Origin: Bacteroidota bacterium
GTDB lineage: Bacteria > Bacteroidota > Bacteroidia > Cytophagales > Cyclobacteriaceae
Length of the DNA: 64,000 bases
Direction of reading: 5' to 3'
Assembly: GCA_023428695.1 (NCBI GenBank)
Contig: JAEYWY010000028.1
Coordinates: 62,001 to 126,000, forward strand
Shown: piece by piece, positions 33,904-41,853 of the stretch
How positions within the stretch are numbered: position 1 is the stretch's first letter
How the letters are laid out: each line of letters opens with the position of its first letter
The notes under the pieces: model-generated
Databases searched by the model: none
Told to the model about the DNA's origin: nothing
Seen by the model: only the letters and a program-made list of their open reading frames with translations
Translations under genes and position numbers: made by a program

Positions 33904-34563
33904 TCAAACGGAGACTTTAATCTCCTTCAGCTGACGGATCACTGACTTTGGATCAGAAGCCGAAAACACGAAGTTGCCCGCGACAAGAATATCAGCGCCA
34001 GCTTCGCACAACGCGGCCGCATTACCCATGTTCACACCGCCGTCGATTTCGATCAGCGCTTTCGAGCCTGCATCAAGGAGCATTTTCTTCAGCGTCTGAA
34101 CTTTCCTGAAGGTATGTTCGATAAACTTCTGAGCTCCGAATCCGGGGTTCACGGACATCATACAGACCACGTCAATATCATTCAGTACGTTTTCGAGCGA
34201 CGAGAGTGACGTATGCGGATTGATGGCTACTCCTGCCTTACAGCCAAGTGCATGAATCTGTTCAAGGTTTCGATGCAGGTGCGGGCATGCCTCAACGTGC
34301 ACCGAAATCACAGACGCACCCGCCTGAGCAAACGCTTCGACAAAACGTTCGGGCTGTATGATCATGAGGTGCACATCCAGGGGTTTTTGTGCCGTCTTTT
34401 TAACCGCGTTCAGGACGGGAAATCCAAATGAGATATTGGGCACAAACACGCCGTCCATAACATCAACATGAATCCAGTCGGCCTGGCTTTCATTGAGCAT
34501 GTTGATTTCACGTTCGAGATTTCCAAAATCGGAAGCAAGGATGGATGGCGCAATCAGCGGCAT
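33904..34563 (-). CDS. rpe: Ribulose-phosphate 3-epimerase
   Basis: 219 residues, the full family length. Conserved elements: the IAPSILASDFGNLEREI start, HVDVMDGVFVPNISFGFPVL with metal-ligand region, DVHLMI, the MSVNPGFGAQKFI loop, and EIDGGVN. It interconverts D-ribulose 5-phosphate and D-xylulose 5-phosphate in the pentose phosphate pathway, with a divalent metal. Cytosolic TIM barrel. An exact -7 element (TAATTTTG) lies about 20 bases upstream; the LpoB-like gene follows 73 bases downstream. Confidence 0.96.
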   Translation of the reverse strand: MPLIAPSILASDFGNLEREINMLNESQADWIHVDVMDGVFVPNISFGFPVLNAVKKTAQKPLDVHLMIIQPERFVEAFAQAGASVISVHVEACPHLHRNLEQIHALGCKAGVAINPHTSLSSLENVLNDIDVVCMMSVNPGFGAQKFIEHTFRKVQTLKKMLLDAGSKALIEIDGGVNMGNAAALCEAGADILVAGNFVFSASDPKSVIRQLKEIKVSV

Positions 34564-34582
34564 GGGTCAAAGTTTGTTTCGG

Positions 34583-34590
34583 CAAAATTA
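34583..34590 (-). promoter_or_regulatory. Exact -7 element upstream of rpe
   Basis: TAATTTTG on the minus strand matches TAnnTTTG; no clear -33 TTTG at the usual distance. It would give a leader of roughly 15 bases. Confidence 0.4.
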
Positions 34591-34646
34591 ATCAATCTCC
34601 CGAGACTTGCGTTGCTAATATAGGTTGTGACACGCTCACTCCCGCT

Positions 34647-36278
34647 CTACTGTCGTACCACCTTGAATACGAATCGTTTGCCACCTGAGACAATGCGAAG
34701 GAAGTAAACCCCCGGGTTCAGGCCCTCAAACTGAGGCGAGAACTTGTTTTCGAACCACGAGAATTTCGGAGTAAAGTGATAGATACGCCTTCCCTCTGCG
34801 TTGATCAGTTCAATTTCGCAATCACTAACAGATAAAGGATCCCTCGGCTGGATGACCAATTGAAGATCACCATCGTCAAAGGGGTTGGGGAACACGGCAT
34901 ATTCATCAGACTGTACTTCCGCCTCGATATAGTTTACGATGGCGCGGAAGTGCGGAATACCGTATCCGAGGAAGGCGTCGGGAGCACCTGACTGCGAAGC
35001 TGACCGCCGGATAACGTTGAGCAATTCCACGTTCGTGAGGTCGGGATACTTCTGCTGAATACCGGCGGCAAGGCTGGTAATCAACGGTGCCGCTAATGAT
35101 GTTCCGCTCGATTTGCCCACATTACCGGTTCTTTCAATAACGCTTGTCGCCACGCCCATGGCTGCTACGTCTGGTTTGATTCGGGAGTCTGCTGCCGGTC
35201 CTGTTGAACTGGAACTTGCCCGCGAGCCGTTGGCATCGACGCTGGCAACGGCGAGAACATCAACGGCATCCGCCGGAGCGGTGATAATGCGCCACGAATT
35301 ATTTCCCTCGTTGCCGGCGCTTACGATCACAACTATTCCGCGATCTGCCGCCCATTGTGCAGCCCGGGAAACAACAGTGACAACGCCATTCATTTCTGAT
35401 TTTTGATAATCCATCTCGGGAAGGTCAAAATCATTGTAGCCCAACGAAGAATGTATGATGTCAACGCCTGCGCTATCGGCACGCTCTGCGGCAAAAAGCC
35501 AGTTGTATTCTTCGACGCGGTATTCAGACGGAACGTCTTCAGTGACATATAGCTGGAAAGTTGCCTTATAGGCGCCGCCGGTAAAAACGCCGGGCTGATA
35601 AGCGGCGATTACAGAAAAGACTTCGGTGCCATGATCATCATATTGAAATACGTCATCAGAATTGTAAACAAAGTCCTTCGATGTCATAAGGTCGATACGT
35701 CCTTCGGTGAACAAATGTTCAAACGGCGCACCAGCATCAACCCCCTGAAAGCCCGCGTCGAATAAAGCGATCATGATGCCTTCGCCGCGGAAGCCCATTT
35801 CATGCATTTCATTCAGCCCGACCATCGTGAGCTGGGTGTCGGTGACTTCGGCAGTTCGCGACGACTTCTTGCCTCCCGGTGACTTTTTGCGGCCGTTGCT
35901 CATAAGTCGTACGTCCGGCGCAACAAGCTCTATACGATCCACGAAAGAAAGTGCTTCGATCGCGCTTAGATTTTCGGGGTCTGTCTGCACCAGAACGCCG
36001 TTCAGCCACCTCGTTCTGAAAAAGACTTCTGCACCAGCAGCGCTTACGGCAGAAACATAGGCAGGGTTTATAGGCAGATCCTGCTCCGATATCTGAACTC
36101 CGTGACGGATCCTGCGCTCAATAGCATCTGTGGAAAGAAATGCAGACGGCTCGGTCACCGAGTATGGCGTGTCATTCTTGTCCTTGAAAAAAACCATATA
36201 ACGGTTGGGCTGTGCCCATGCGCTTCCGGCAATAACAAGAAGGAAAACGGTGATAATTATCGTTCTATTGACGGCCAT
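34647..36278 (-). CDS. S8 subtilase with type IX (type A) sorting domain
   Basis: 543 residues. Signal peptide about 1-22 (AWAQ), an inhibitor-like propeptide (about 25-125), and a catalytic domain (about 145-455) with Asp174 (ALFDAGF), His216 (DDHGTE), Asn323 (SAGNEGN) and Ser394 (SGTSLAAP), the complete triad and oxyanion Asn. The C-terminal about 80 residues (VFPNPFDDGDLQL through GVYFLRIVSGGKRFVFKVV) are a type A Por-secretion tail. It is thus a secreted or surface protease. Its start overlaps the upstream lipoprotein gene by 14 bases, so they are cotranscribed. Confidence 0.93.
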   Translation of the reverse strand: MAVNRTIIITVFLLVIAGSAWAQPNRYMVFFKDKNDTPYSVTEPSAFLSTDAIERRIRHGVQISEQDLPINPAYVSAVSAAGAEVFFRTRWLNGVLVQTDPENLSAIEALSFVDRIELVAPDVRLMSNGRKKSPGGKKSSRTAEVTDTQLTMVGLNEMHEMGFRGEGIMIALFDAGFQGVDAGAPFEHLFTEGRIDLMTSKDFVYNSDDVFQYDDHGTEVFSVIAAYQPGVFTGGAYKATFQLYVTEDVPSEYRVEEYNWLFAAERADSAGVDIIHSSLGYNDFDLPEMDYQKSEMNGVVTVVSRAAQWAADRGIVVIVSAGNEGNNSWRIITAPADAVDVLAVASVDANGSRASSSSTGPAADSRIKPDVAAMGVATSVIERTGNVGKSSGTSLAAPLITSLAAGIQQKYPDLTNVELLNVIRRSASQSGAPDAFLGYGIPHFRAIVNYIEAEVQSDEYAVFPNPFDDGDLQLVIQPRDPLSVSDCEIELINAEGRRIYHFTPKFSWFENKFSPQFEGLNPGVYFLRIVSGGKRFVFKVVRQ

Positions 36279-36972
36279 ATGCTTTCAGGGTCTGCGTATA
36301 CCTTCGGCCACTGTCGACAATCTGTTTGCCAATACAGCCACGGCCCTCATTGGTGCAATACTCAAGTTGAACAAAAGTCTTTGAAATCAAACCAATATTA
36401 CGGGCATATGTCTCCTGCCGGAAATCGGTATAGAGAATCGGATCGACGGAGTTCTCCTGTTCGATGACCACGCAGTCCGGGTAGGCAATGTCATTCAGCG
36501 GGATCGTGACACTGGTTTCAATTACCGAGAACAGATCAGTCGTTTCTCCCGAGAAAGGATTCCTCTCGTCGTTGTACAAGTTCGCGTCCCAACTCATGCT
36601 CTTTGTAAGCGGAAAATTCAATACCACATAGGGAACGTTGCCCTCCCAAAGTAGCATCTCGTTGTTTCTCCGGCGGACTGACCACGACTCGAGTTGCTCC
36701 CACCCATCAGCACCTTCTAACTTTTGCGAGCGGCTGATCACATAGGTAAAGCCACCTTCATCAGACGGAAAGGAGTCGGACACGACGTGTTTCAGTTCAT
36801 AGAATAGTGTTTCCGGTTCAGAAAGCACATACCGGATCTCTTCAACATCGTAGATATAGAAATTTCCCGTTACTAACGGGAAATACGCTTCGTCATGGAT
36901 GGAGAAATCGCGACGCTCACCATCCTCACAGGAAAGCAGCACGTACAAAGCCAGCACGGCCAAAGCCCGCAT
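36265..36972 (-). CDS. Hypothetical lipoprotein upstream of the subtilase
   Basis: 235 residues from MRALAVLALYVLLSCEDGE; a longer frame begins at 37047 but the lipobox (LLSC, Cys at 15) supports the internal start. The mature part is strand-rich (FYIYDVEEIRYVLSEPETLFYELKHVV, WSVRRRNNEMLLWEGN). It ends with four Cys-containing segments (DCVVIEQE, LEYCTNEGRGCIG) that could form disulfides. No family recognised. It overlaps the subtilase start by 14 bases; a shared surface or periplasmic role is inferred from coupling only. Confidence 0.8.
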   Translation of the reverse strand: MRALAVLALYVLLSCEDGERRDFSIHDEAYFPLVTGNFYIYDVEEIRYVLSEPETLFYELKHVVSDSFPSDEGGFTYVISRSQKLEGADGWEQLESWSVRRRNNEMLLWEGNVPYVVLNFPLTKSMSWDANLYNDERNPFSGETTDLFSVIETSVTIPLNDIAYPDCVVIEQENSVDPILYTDFRQETYARNIGLISKTFVQLEYCTNEGRGCIGKQIVDSGRRYTQTLKAYGRQ

Positions 36973-37073
36973 TATTTTAGTTCCGATCACCGCGAATCCT
37001 TTGTTTTTCCTGAAACGGGGTTCATATTTGAACCGCAAGTTCGTCAAATTTATTTCTTCTTTTCATTAAAGCT

Positions 37074-37643
37074 ATGGCATTACGAACGCTGGTCAAAGTT
37101 GGAAGCATCACGAATCTGAGTGATGCAAGGTATTGTGCAGGAATGGGTGTGGATTTCCTTGGATTTCGCGCCGTGCAGGGGCAGCCAAATGCGATTGCAC
37201 CGGCGACCTACCAGGAAATCCGCGGCTGGATCACAGGGCCACAAATCGTTGCAGAGCTTTATGGCCTCCGTGACCGAGGTGAACTGGACACAATTCTGAA
37301 TGATTTTCAACCCGACTTCCTTGAGTTTTCATTGGAGGAATGGGCGATTTTGAACGCAGCGCCGCCATTGCCATTCATGTTGTCGGTCAAACCCTCAGAT
37401 GAACTGCCTTTGGGAATGCCGAGGCCCGCGTACCTTATTGTGAACGTGCCGGGTGACGCCTTCAGCCGGTTTTTACCAAAGTATGAGTTACTGGCCGCCG
37501 TGCCTTCGAGAAACCAGCTCGATGAATCCCTTACGCTAACGGGGATTGCCGGAGTATGCCTGACTGGCGGATATGAAATCAGACCAGGTCTGAAAGCCGA
37601 GGACGACCTGCCCGATATCCTTGAAGCGCTTGAAGTTGACTGA
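37074..37643 (+). CDS. TrpF-like TIM-barrel protein, catalytic residues lost
   Basis: 189 residues, a little shorter than phosphoribosylanthranilate isomerase (about 205). The N-terminus LVKVGSITNLSDARYCAGMGVDFLGF aligns with the TrpF start, and LTGGYEIRPGLKAEDDLPDILEAL with its phosphate-binding end. The catalytic Cys of the KxCGI motif is replaced (KVGSI), and I cannot find the acidic residue that pairs with it. It is therefore probably not an active isomerase, and no other trp gene is nearby. It is 3 bases from a downstream thioesterase gene. Function unknown. Confidence 0.75.
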   Translation: MALRTLVKVGSITNLSDARYCAGMGVDFLGFRAVQGQPNAIAPATYQEIRGWITGPQIVAELYGLRDRGELDTILNDFQPDFLEFSLEEWAILNAAPPLPFMLSVKPSDELPLGMPRPAYLIVNVPGDAFSRFLPKYELLAAVPSRNQLDESLTLTGIAGVCLTGGYEIRPGLKAEDDLPDILEALEVD

Positions 37644-37646
37644 TTC

Positions 37647-38036
37647 ATGCGCGAACCCTTTGAACTTCAGATAAAAGTCCGGCCATCGGATATCGATGAG
37701 CTTGATCACGTGAATAACGTCGTATATGTTCGTTGGGTCCAGGAAGTCGCCGCAGCACATTGGGATATGGTGGCAACACCTTCAATGAAAGAAGACTATC
37801 GATGGGTAGTTCTCCGCCATGAGATCGATTATCGCAATGCAGCCCTTATCAACGACACGATTCGCGGAACAACATGGGTTGGCGAGCATCATGGTGCGCG
37901 TTTTGAACGTTTTGTGAGACTTATTTCCGTCCGGGATCAACGCGTACTTGCCGAAGCAAAGACAATGTGGTGCATGATTGACGCAAAGACTGGTCGACCG
38001 GTTCGGATCACGGATGAAATCCTGGCCATTCTCTAA
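37647..38036 (+). CDS. 4HBT-type acyl-CoA thioesterase
   Basis: 129 residues with the hot-dog fold of the 4-hydroxybenzoyl-CoA thioesterase family: VRPSDIDELDHVNNVVYVRWVQE (catalytic Asp in the conserved DxxxHVNN segment), RHEIDYRNAALINDTIRGTTWV, and the AKTMWCMIDAKTGRPVRI end. It hydrolyses acyl-CoA thioesters; substrate range unknown. Cytosolic, likely a tetramer. It is translated right after the TrpF-like gene (3-base gap). Confidence 0.92.
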   Translation: MREPFELQIKVRPSDIDELDHVNNVVYVRWVQEVAAAHWDMVATPSMKEDYRWVVLRHEIDYRNAALINDTIRGTTWVGEHHGARFERFVRLISVRDQRVLAEAKTMWCMIDAKTGRPVRITDEILAIL

Positions 38037-38069
38037 CGTATCCCGGGGGCTCCGCTGACAAGAATTTCC

Positions 38070-38100
38070 TTTTGATTTGTTACTGAATTGTCTACCTTTT
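38070..38100 (+). promoter_or_regulatory. Candidate promoter for the 38117 gene pair
   Basis: TTTTG (38070-38074) and TACCTTTT (38093-38100) are 18 bases apart, close to the -33/-7 spacing and sequence of Bacteroidota promoters (last base of the -7 box mismatched). It lies 16 bases before the ATG of the exported hypothetical protein. Confidence 0.5.
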
Positions 38101-38116
38101 TTTCAAATTCTCCCCA

Positions 38117-38692
38117 ATGAAAAAGTTTCTATCGACTTTTCTCGCCTGCTGTATGGTTTCGTTCTTGATGGCACAGAAGGATGCAATGATTACGCTCGCC
38201 CTGAAGGCAGCACCAGACGAACTTCGCGACGGCGCGACCGTCTATCAGATCAAAAATAAACACGAACTCGTGGTAATCCGACAAGGGAAAAACGATCTGG
38301 TTTGCCTGGCTGACGACCCTCAGCAAAAGGGCCTCAACGTTTCGTGTTATCATAAAGACCTGGAGCCGTTTATGGCTCGTGGTCGCGTACTCCGTGCAGA
38401 AGGAAAAACATTTCAGGAGATATTCGACATCCGCGAAAAGGAAGTGAAGGAAGGCAAACTGAAGATGCCAAAACAACCAACATCACTGTACTCCTACACG
38501 GCCAACGAGGGCGATTTTGATCCGGCTACCGGGGAAGTTAAGAAGGGCTACCTTCGTTACGTGATTTACATCCCGTTTGCGACCGCCGAAACCACCGGCT
38601 TACCATTGGCGCCAAGCGCGCCGGGAATGCCCTGGATAATGGATCCGGGGACGCATAGAGCCCATATCATGATAAACCCGCCGCACAACTAA
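38117..38692 (+). CDS. Exported hypothetical protein
   Basis: 191 residues with a signal peptide (about 1-19, FLMAQ). The mature protein has ALKAAPDELRDGATVYQIKN and, near the middle, two Cys (VCLADDPQQ and VSCYHKDLEPF) that could bond. It continues through a long helix (FQEIFDIREKEVKEGKLK) and ends with strands and a Pro-rich segment (ATAETTGLPLAPSAPGMPW, THRAHIMI). I do not recognise the family. It ends 6 bases before the amidohydrolase gene, so the two are probably one operon and may share substrates. Confidence 0.78.
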   Translation: MKKFLSTFLACCMVSFLMAQKDAMITLALKAAPDELRDGATVYQIKNKHELVVIRQGKNDLVCLADDPQQKGLNVSCYHKDLEPFMARGRVLRAEGKTFQEIFDIREKEVKEGKLKMPKQPTSLYSYTANEGDFDPATGEVKKGYLRYVIYIPFATAETTGLPLAPSAPGMPWIMDPGTHRAHIMINPPHN

Positions 38693-38698
38693 CGGCCT

Positions 38699-40066
38699 AT
38701 GCGACACATCTTTTACGTCCTCGTGAGCATCCTGCCGGTTTTGCCGTCACTGGCCCAGGAGAGTTCCGAGCTCGTAGATTCCAGAACGCGGACGGTCGTG
38801 ATACGAAATGTCAACGTGATCCCGATGGACCGTGAGGAAGTGTTGTCCGGACAGACCGTCGTCATCGAGAAGGGCAAAATAAGCGCTATCGGTAAGCGTT
38901 TGAAATATCCTTCCAATGCATTCATTGTTGACGGAACCGGGAAATACCTTATGCCTGGGCTTTCAGAAATGCATGCGCACGTTCCTCCGATCGATGATGT
39001 CGAACCAATGAAGGACGTGCTGGCGCTGTTTGCAGTAAATGGCATCACGACAATTCGCGGTATGCTCGGACACTCGAAACATCTTGAACTTCGCGAACAG
39101 GTGAAGAAGGGCGAAGTACTTGGTCCCCACTTCTATACGACCGGTCCATCCTTTAATGGCATGAGCGTAACGTCCCCCGAGGCCGGAGCAGAAATGGTTA
39201 TCCGGCAAAAGAATCAGGGATATGATTATCTGAAGCTGCACCCCGGTTTGAGCCGTGCGAAATTCGACAGCATTGCTGCAGCCGCGAAGCGTGTAGGCAT
39301 ACCGTTCGTTGGTCACGTCTCATTTGGTGTTGGCGTATGGCGCGCGATTGATGCCGGGTACTCCACCATCGATCATCTCGACGGGTTCATTGAAGGGATG
39401 GTGCCGGGAATCGAAAAGATGGCAGAACAGGAAACGGGTATCTTCGGAATGCTTGTCGCAGACCGGGCAGATATTTCGCAAATCAAGAAACTGACCACAG
39501 CACTGCGCGAGAACAATATTTGGATTGTTCCAACGCAATCACTCGCTGAACGCTGGTTCTCGCCCGATTTCGCAGCCAGCGCGTTCCGATCCGACCCTGA
39601 TGCGCGATATATGCCAAAGAAGACTGTTGACCAGTGGGTAAACTCAAAAGAGAACCTGGTGAAGGACCCGGCGTACAAGGACAACGAGGTGCAGAATTTT
39701 ATTGCACTCCGACGCAGGCTGATCAAAGCGTGTCACGATGATGGTGTAGGCATGCTGCTGGGTTGCGATGCACCTCAGGTGTTTAACGTTCCGGGATTTT
39801 CGACCCATCATGAGCTGCGATACCTGGTACTGTCCGGACTCACGCCCTATCAGGCATTGAGGACGGGTACCGTGAACGTTGCAAAGTATCTGAACAAGCC
39901 TCAGTCTGGAATTGTACGGCCTGGTGCGGAGGCGGATCTCATTTTGTTGAATGGAAATCCCCTGGAAAATATCGCGAACTCTGCCAGGATCGAAGCCGTA
40001 ATGCTTAAGGGTATCTGGATGCCACCGGCATACCGCACGGCGACGTTAAAACGGCTCGAAAAGTAG
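38699..40066 (+). CDS. Exported amidohydrolase family protein
   Basis: 455 residues with a signal peptide (about 1-20, SLAQ). Metal ligands: HxH at His92/His94 (MHAHVPP), then a Lys in YDYLKLHPG, His in PFVGHVS, His in STIDHLDG, and Asp in LLGCDAP. The C-terminus has the usual GADLILL-like and GIVRPGAEADLILLNGNPL end of the imidazolonepropionase-type family. Periplasmic hydrolase of unknown substrate, related to but distinct from the enzyme at 6432. Unlike that protein it has no NTF2-like extension. Confidence 0.9.
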   Translation: MRHIFYVLVSILPVLPSLAQESSELVDSRTRTVVIRNVNVIPMDREEVLSGQTVVIEKGKISAIGKRLKYPSNAFIVDGTGKYLMPGLSEMHAHVPPIDDVEPMKDVLALFAVNGITTIRGMLGHSKHLELREQVKKGEVLGPHFYTTGPSFNGMSVTSPEAGAEMVIRQKNQGYDYLKLHPGLSRAKFDSIAAAAKRVGIPFVGHVSFGVGVWRAIDAGYSTIDHLDGFIEGMVPGIEKMAEQETGIFGMLVADRADISQIKKLTTALRENNIWIVPTQSLAERWFSPDFAASAFRSDPDARYMPKKTVDQWVNSKENLVKDPAYKDNEVQNFIALRRRLIKACHDDGVGMLLGCDAPQVFNVPGFSTHHELRYLVLSGLTPYQALRTGTVNVAKYLNKPQSGIVRPGAEADLILLNGNPLENIANSARIEAVMLKGIWMPPAYRTATLKRLEK

Positions 40067-40151
40067 GGGAATTACGTTGCCGGATTGAGCAGAATCGCCG
40101 TTTAGAAATCAGGCATATGTTTTATCGTTCCGACCTTAAAACAACCTCGGT

Positions 40152-41210
40152 ATGGCACACAACAAAAATCATCGCAACCCCGACGTGTTCTCCGTCGCAC
40201 GTGGTGTGTGGGGAAAGAAAGAACTCTTTGTAAACTACTATTTCATTCAGGACGAACAGTCCGGAGAATGGGCACTGGTTGATGCCGGACTGAAATGGTC
40301 CGCTCCCGGAATAAAGGCCATGGCAAAGGAATTGTTCGGCAATCAGCCACCCCGTTGTATAATCCTTACCCACGGTCATTTCGACCATATCGGAGGTCTG
40401 GATGCCCTTGTAAGGGAGTGGCACGTTCCGGTGTACGCTCATGTGATGGAACTGCCCTACCTCACCGGCAAGTCATCCTATCCGCCAGCCGACCCGGGCG
40501 TTGGTGGCGGCATGATGGCAACCATGTCATGGATGTATCCGCGTGGTCCTGTGAATATTGCCTCGTCAGTGGAAGCGCTTCCGCTTGACAACTCAATCCC
40601 CGGTTTTCAGGAATGGAAATACATTCATACACCGGGTCATTCTCCGGGGCACATTAGTCTTTTTCGTGAGCACGATAAGGTTCTTATCGCGGGCGATGCT
40701 TTCGTGACTACAAAAGCCGAATCGGCGTTGTGTGTGGTCTCCTATCGCAAGCATCTTTCCGGGCCGCCGCGCTATTTGACGTGCAACTGGGCATCGGCAA
40801 AAATTTCTGTTCTGAAACTTGCGGCTCTTGACCCGGAGATTGTTGCCACCGGCCATGGATATCCGATGTATGGTCCGGAGATGCGCAATGCCTTGCACAG
40901 ACTCGCACGGCGTTTTGATGATCTCGCATTACCCGCAGAGGGCCGTTATGTTAATGAACCTGCGGTAGCCGATGAGACCGGCGTGTTGTACGTTCCAGCC
41001 CCTACAGAATCAGTACCGCGGGCGCTTAAGATTGTCGGTATTTCTTTGGCAGTGGCGACTGCAGGTATCTTGCTTTACTCACAATTCAGGAAGCGGCCCG
41101 AAGTCGCATCGAATCTTGGAAACAAAGCGAAGAAGCTCGCACAAAAGGCTGGTAACGAAATGAAAAAGGCAGTGACTTCCGCGAAATCAACTGCCTCTTC
41201 ATACCATTAG
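40152..41210 (+). CDS. MBL-fold hydrolase with C-terminal membrane anchor
   Basis: 352 residues. Residues about 10-275 are an MBL domain with THGHFDH (His74, His76, Asp78, His79), a His in HTPGHSPGH, Asp in IAGDAF and His in ATGHGYPMYG, a full set for two metals. A membrane helix follows (about 297-315, GISLAVATAGILLY). The tail is amphipathic and Lys/Ala-rich (LGNKAKKLAQKAGNEMKKAV), as in YtxH-like or LEA-like proteins. There is no signal peptide, so the domain is probably cytosolic with a C-terminal anchor. Substrate unknown. Confidence 0.82.
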   Translation: MAHNKNHRNPDVFSVARGVWGKKELFVNYYFIQDEQSGEWALVDAGLKWSAPGIKAMAKELFGNQPPRCIILTHGHFDHIGGLDALVREWHVPVYAHVMELPYLTGKSSYPPADPGVGGGMMATMSWMYPRGPVNIASSVEALPLDNSIPGFQEWKYIHTPGHSPGHISLFREHDKVLIAGDAFVTTKAESALCVVSYRKHLSGPPRYLTCNWASAKISVLKLAALDPEIVATGHGYPMYGPEMRNALHRLARRFDDLALPAEGRYVNEPAVADETGVLYVPAPTESVPRALKIVGISLAVATAGILLYSQFRKRPEVASNLGNKAKKLAQKAGNEMKKAVTSAKSTASSYH

Positions 41211-41229
41211 CCAGGGCGTTGTCTCTGGC

Positions 41230-41811
41230 TCAGGTAGCCCAGGTTTTTCCGTTTCCGGCTTCTTCAACGGGTACACAACCTTTGTATGCCCCGGGCACCG
41301 GTGAGTATTGAAGTACCTGGGTAGCTCCGGCTTCCGAAGTGAAAAATCCCAACATGGTCAATTCTTTCGCCATGAGAATGAATGGCCGCGGTTGACTGGG
41401 ATCGGTTTTATGTGCATTTACTGCTTCTTCGTGAACCTTATTCACGAATGCCACCTGTTGTTCCGGATCCAGTTCTATAAAGGGATCGCCATATTCCTTC
41501 TTGGCGCTGTCGTCAAAGGCTTTCATCGCTGCAAGAAACTTGTCCTGCTCGTCTTTGGAATAAACATCCTTCAGCATTTTATCAATGAAACCAGGCACAC
41601 CGACGTCCTTGGCGCCCGGTGTATCCGTAACCGGGATAATTATTTCGGCCACTTCAGTGATGAGCGCGCCCTGTTCCCGGCTCAAAAACTCGGGCTGCCA
41701 GTTTATAGTCGGTTCCGCTTTACATCCTTTCAAAACGCCCAGCATCGCCGGCGCGGAAATCGCGCCGCCCATGATCATCGCTGTTCGCCGTAGTGCTTCT
41801 CTTCTGTTCAT
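41230..41811 (-). CDS. Gluconate 2-dehydrogenase subunit 3-like protein
   Basis: 193 residues with a twin-arginine signal (MNRREALRRTAMIMGG, followed by a hydrophobic core and LKGC). The mature part is the small helical subunit of GMC-type dehydrogenases: REQGALITEVAEIIIPVTDTPGAKDVGVPGFID, then MLGFFTSEAGATQVLQY and KGCVPV near the end. It helps export or stabilise the FAD subunit through the Tat system. It lies 42 bases downstream of the GMC gene on the same strand, confirming the pair. Confidence 0.92.
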   Translation of the reverse strand: MNRREALRRTAMIMGGAISAPAMLGVLKGCKAEPTINWQPEFLSREQGALITEVAEIIIPVTDTPGAKDVGVPGFIDKMLKDVYSKDEQDKFLAAMKAFDDSAKKEYGDPFIELDPEQQVAFVNKVHEEAVNAHKTDPSQPRPFILMAKELTMLGFFTSEAGATQVLQYSPVPGAYKGCVPVEEAGNGKTWAT

Positions 41812-41853
41812 ATTTTCTATTGATCAGTTTTTCCGCGTGTTACAACGGTATGA

